Assembly: GCA_000403945.1 (NCBI GenBank)
Contig: APFI01000050.1
Location: forward strand, 1-54,544
DNA length: 54,544 nt
Direction of reading: 5' to 3'
Source of the DNA: Desulfovibrio sp. Dsv1
GTDB lineage: Bacteria; Desulfobacterota; Desulfovibrionia; Desulfovibrionales; Desulfovibrionaceae
In this document: positions 53,500-54,544 of the stretch, piece by piece
How the letters are laid out: every line of letters begins with the position of its first letter
How positions within the stretch are numbered: the stretch's first letter is position 1
The notes under the pieces: generated by a model
Database searches by the model: none
What the model saw: the letters and a program-made list of their open reading frames with translations, nothing else
What the model was told of the DNA's origin: nothing
Made by a program: the position numbers and the translations under genes

Positions 53500-54312
53500 T
53501 GAGGTCCACCCTGCCGTGGCGTATATACGAGAACAACACGGCCACTCGGAGCAGCGGGCCCGCGCTTTATCGCGCATGAACCGACGCGCGCCGACGGCCC
53601 TCACCCGGGGACGCTGATGCGGCGCAGCGTTTACGAATGCGGGAGTTGGCGAAAATCCGCCGTCGCTTCGGGCATGGCCCGGCCGCATGTCCTGCTCCGT
53701 CGGGAGGGGCTTGTGGCTAACCATACACGCGCGGAACGGGCGCGCCGGGAAGAAAAACTTTCGTTGCGCTTGAAAAACGCGTCAGGCGTCCCAGCCATTC
53801 GCGTGTGGCGCGGCCTGGCCCAAAGCGCCCTGACGAGCGGTGGGCTATGGATTTCATGAGTGACGCGCTTGTGAACGGTCGCCGCATCCGAGCGCTGACC
53901 ATTGTGGATTTATGGGACCGAACCAGTCCGGCCCTGGAGAGCGAGATCTCCCTCACAGGCCGACGGTGGCGCGCGCTCGAACGACTCCGGCCGCAAGGAC
54001 GAATGCCGCAATTTACCGGTAAAGCCCTGGACGCATGAACATGGCGCGCGGCTTGAGTTTACCCGTCCTGGCAAGCCGACGGACAATGGACGCATTGAGA
54101 GCTTTACCGGCAGACTCCGCGATGACTGTTTGAACCAGAACGCTTTTTTGTCACTGGCTGACGCCAGGGACAGCCTTGAACATTGGAGACTGGATTACAA
54201 CCGGGGACGTCCGCATGGCTCACTGAACCGGATGACCCCGGAAGGATGCCGTGAAAAGAATAAACCCTTTTACCCGGCAGGAAATGCTAACCTAAACATA
54301 GCATCCCCCTGA
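53500..54312 (+). pseudogene. IS3-family orfB (rve integrase-type transposase) remnant
   Basis: Frames read in order: VAYIREQHGHSEQRARALSR, then RLRMRELAKIRRRFG, RPHVLLRREGLVANHTRAER, a DERWAMDFMSDALVNGRRI segment near 53826-53890 carrying the first Asp, then RIRALTIVDLWDRTSPALE. From 53902 the last frame gives HGARLEFTRPGKPTDNGRIE with the catalytic Glu, then DDCLNQNAFLSLADARDSLE and DYNRGRPHGSLNRMTPEG. At least four frame changes are needed. No orfA is present, probably lost when the IS1016-like element landed at its 5' side. CCCTGACGGGGTAGGGTCA just after 54309 may be its right end. Confidence 0.78.
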
Positions 54313-54544
54313 CGGGGTAGGGTCAGCCTCCTTGGGACTTCTCGGTCTCTGCTTCCACTGGATCGAGCGAGACAGCAGATCCAAGCTTCGGGTTATCCAC
54401 CACATCGTGATCTCGATGTCGATGATGCCGAGATGGCATCGACGGTGGCTGTGGTTCGGGTAATGACGATTTTGTCCTGTTTTAGGCTCAGGACTCATTA
54501 ATTAAGATGGAAAATAACAATAACTGCGATGCAAATGGCCGAAA
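54313..54544. other. unassigned sequence at the window end
   Basis: No convincing gene. A reverse-strand frame (54292-54498) starting MSPEPKTGQNRHY is not recognisably protein-like. The TTAGGCTCAGGACTCATTAAT stretch near 54481 looks like an insertion-sequence end or its promoter, but I cannot name it. Confidence 0.3.

Overview
The window looks like a Desulfovibrionaceae chromosome (a Desulfovibrio-like sulfate reducer) carrying most of an integrated conjugative element. The chromosomal half points there: a tetraheme cytochrome c3, a CcmE with a CxxxY motif in place of the usual haem-binding His motif, and a cobJ/cbiG/hemL/siroheme-decarboxylase cluster next to cytochrome c3, as expected of organisms that make haem from sirohaem.

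Bases 1-25,040 are the element. From left to right: an IS200-type transposase remnant, a PilM/PilV-like thin-pilus pair, a VirB1-like lytic transglycosylase, an inverted PemK-type toxin-antitoxin pair with a palindromic operator, and a P-type (trb) secretion operon, trbE-trbJ-trbL-trbF-trbG-trbI. The coupling protein traG, a TraF-type peptidase, an ArdC/toprim protein and a type IA topoisomerase follow. Next is a decayed type I modification island: N-terminally truncated hsdM, hsdS with two target-recognition halves, an ImmA/IrrE-type peptidase and no hsdR. Two small reverse-strand genes lead to an initiator tRNA-Met, whose 3' end faces the element. No integrase or relaxase is in view, so the element continues left of base 1.

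The most unusual part is 6.6-10.35 kb. An AT-rich reverse-strand gene for a small exported protein sits where trbK (entry exclusion) lies in classical trb operons, and its AT-rich block runs into the N-terminal half of trbL. Between trbL and trbF is a cargo slot holding two successive AT-rich modules. Each is preceded by a copy of the trbL 3' end and followed by a copy of the trbF 5' end, as if two versions of an exchangeable cassette had been stacked. The second module contains a reverse-strand membrane-protein reading frame split at a dnaX-like A AAA AAG site.

Bases 25,372-52,700 are chromosome. They hold the tRNA-fMet gene, a CNNM/CBS transporter-like protein, a cytochrome c maturation operon of the CxxxY-CcmE type (ccmE, F, A, B, C, D, two TPR proteins) and a 1450-residue membrane sensor-kinase relative that has lost its phosphotransfer residues. 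On the reverse strand follow cytochrome c3, cobJ, cbiG, hemL, ahb, a conserved unknown, frameshifted remnants of an iron alcohol dehydrogenase and a YbhB-like protein, and an RRM protein. Then come dnaB-rplI-rpsR-rpsF, a decayed unknown gene and alr, with tgt on the forward strand. Bases 52,744-54,544 are insertion-sequence debris: an IS1016-like (IS1595-family) element that truncates a small gene, followed by an IS3-family orfB remnant.

Frameshifted genes cluster at 42.7-44.5, 48.1-49.0 and 52.9-54.3 kb. They may be true decay or, in part, draft-sequence errors; sequence alone cannot tell.
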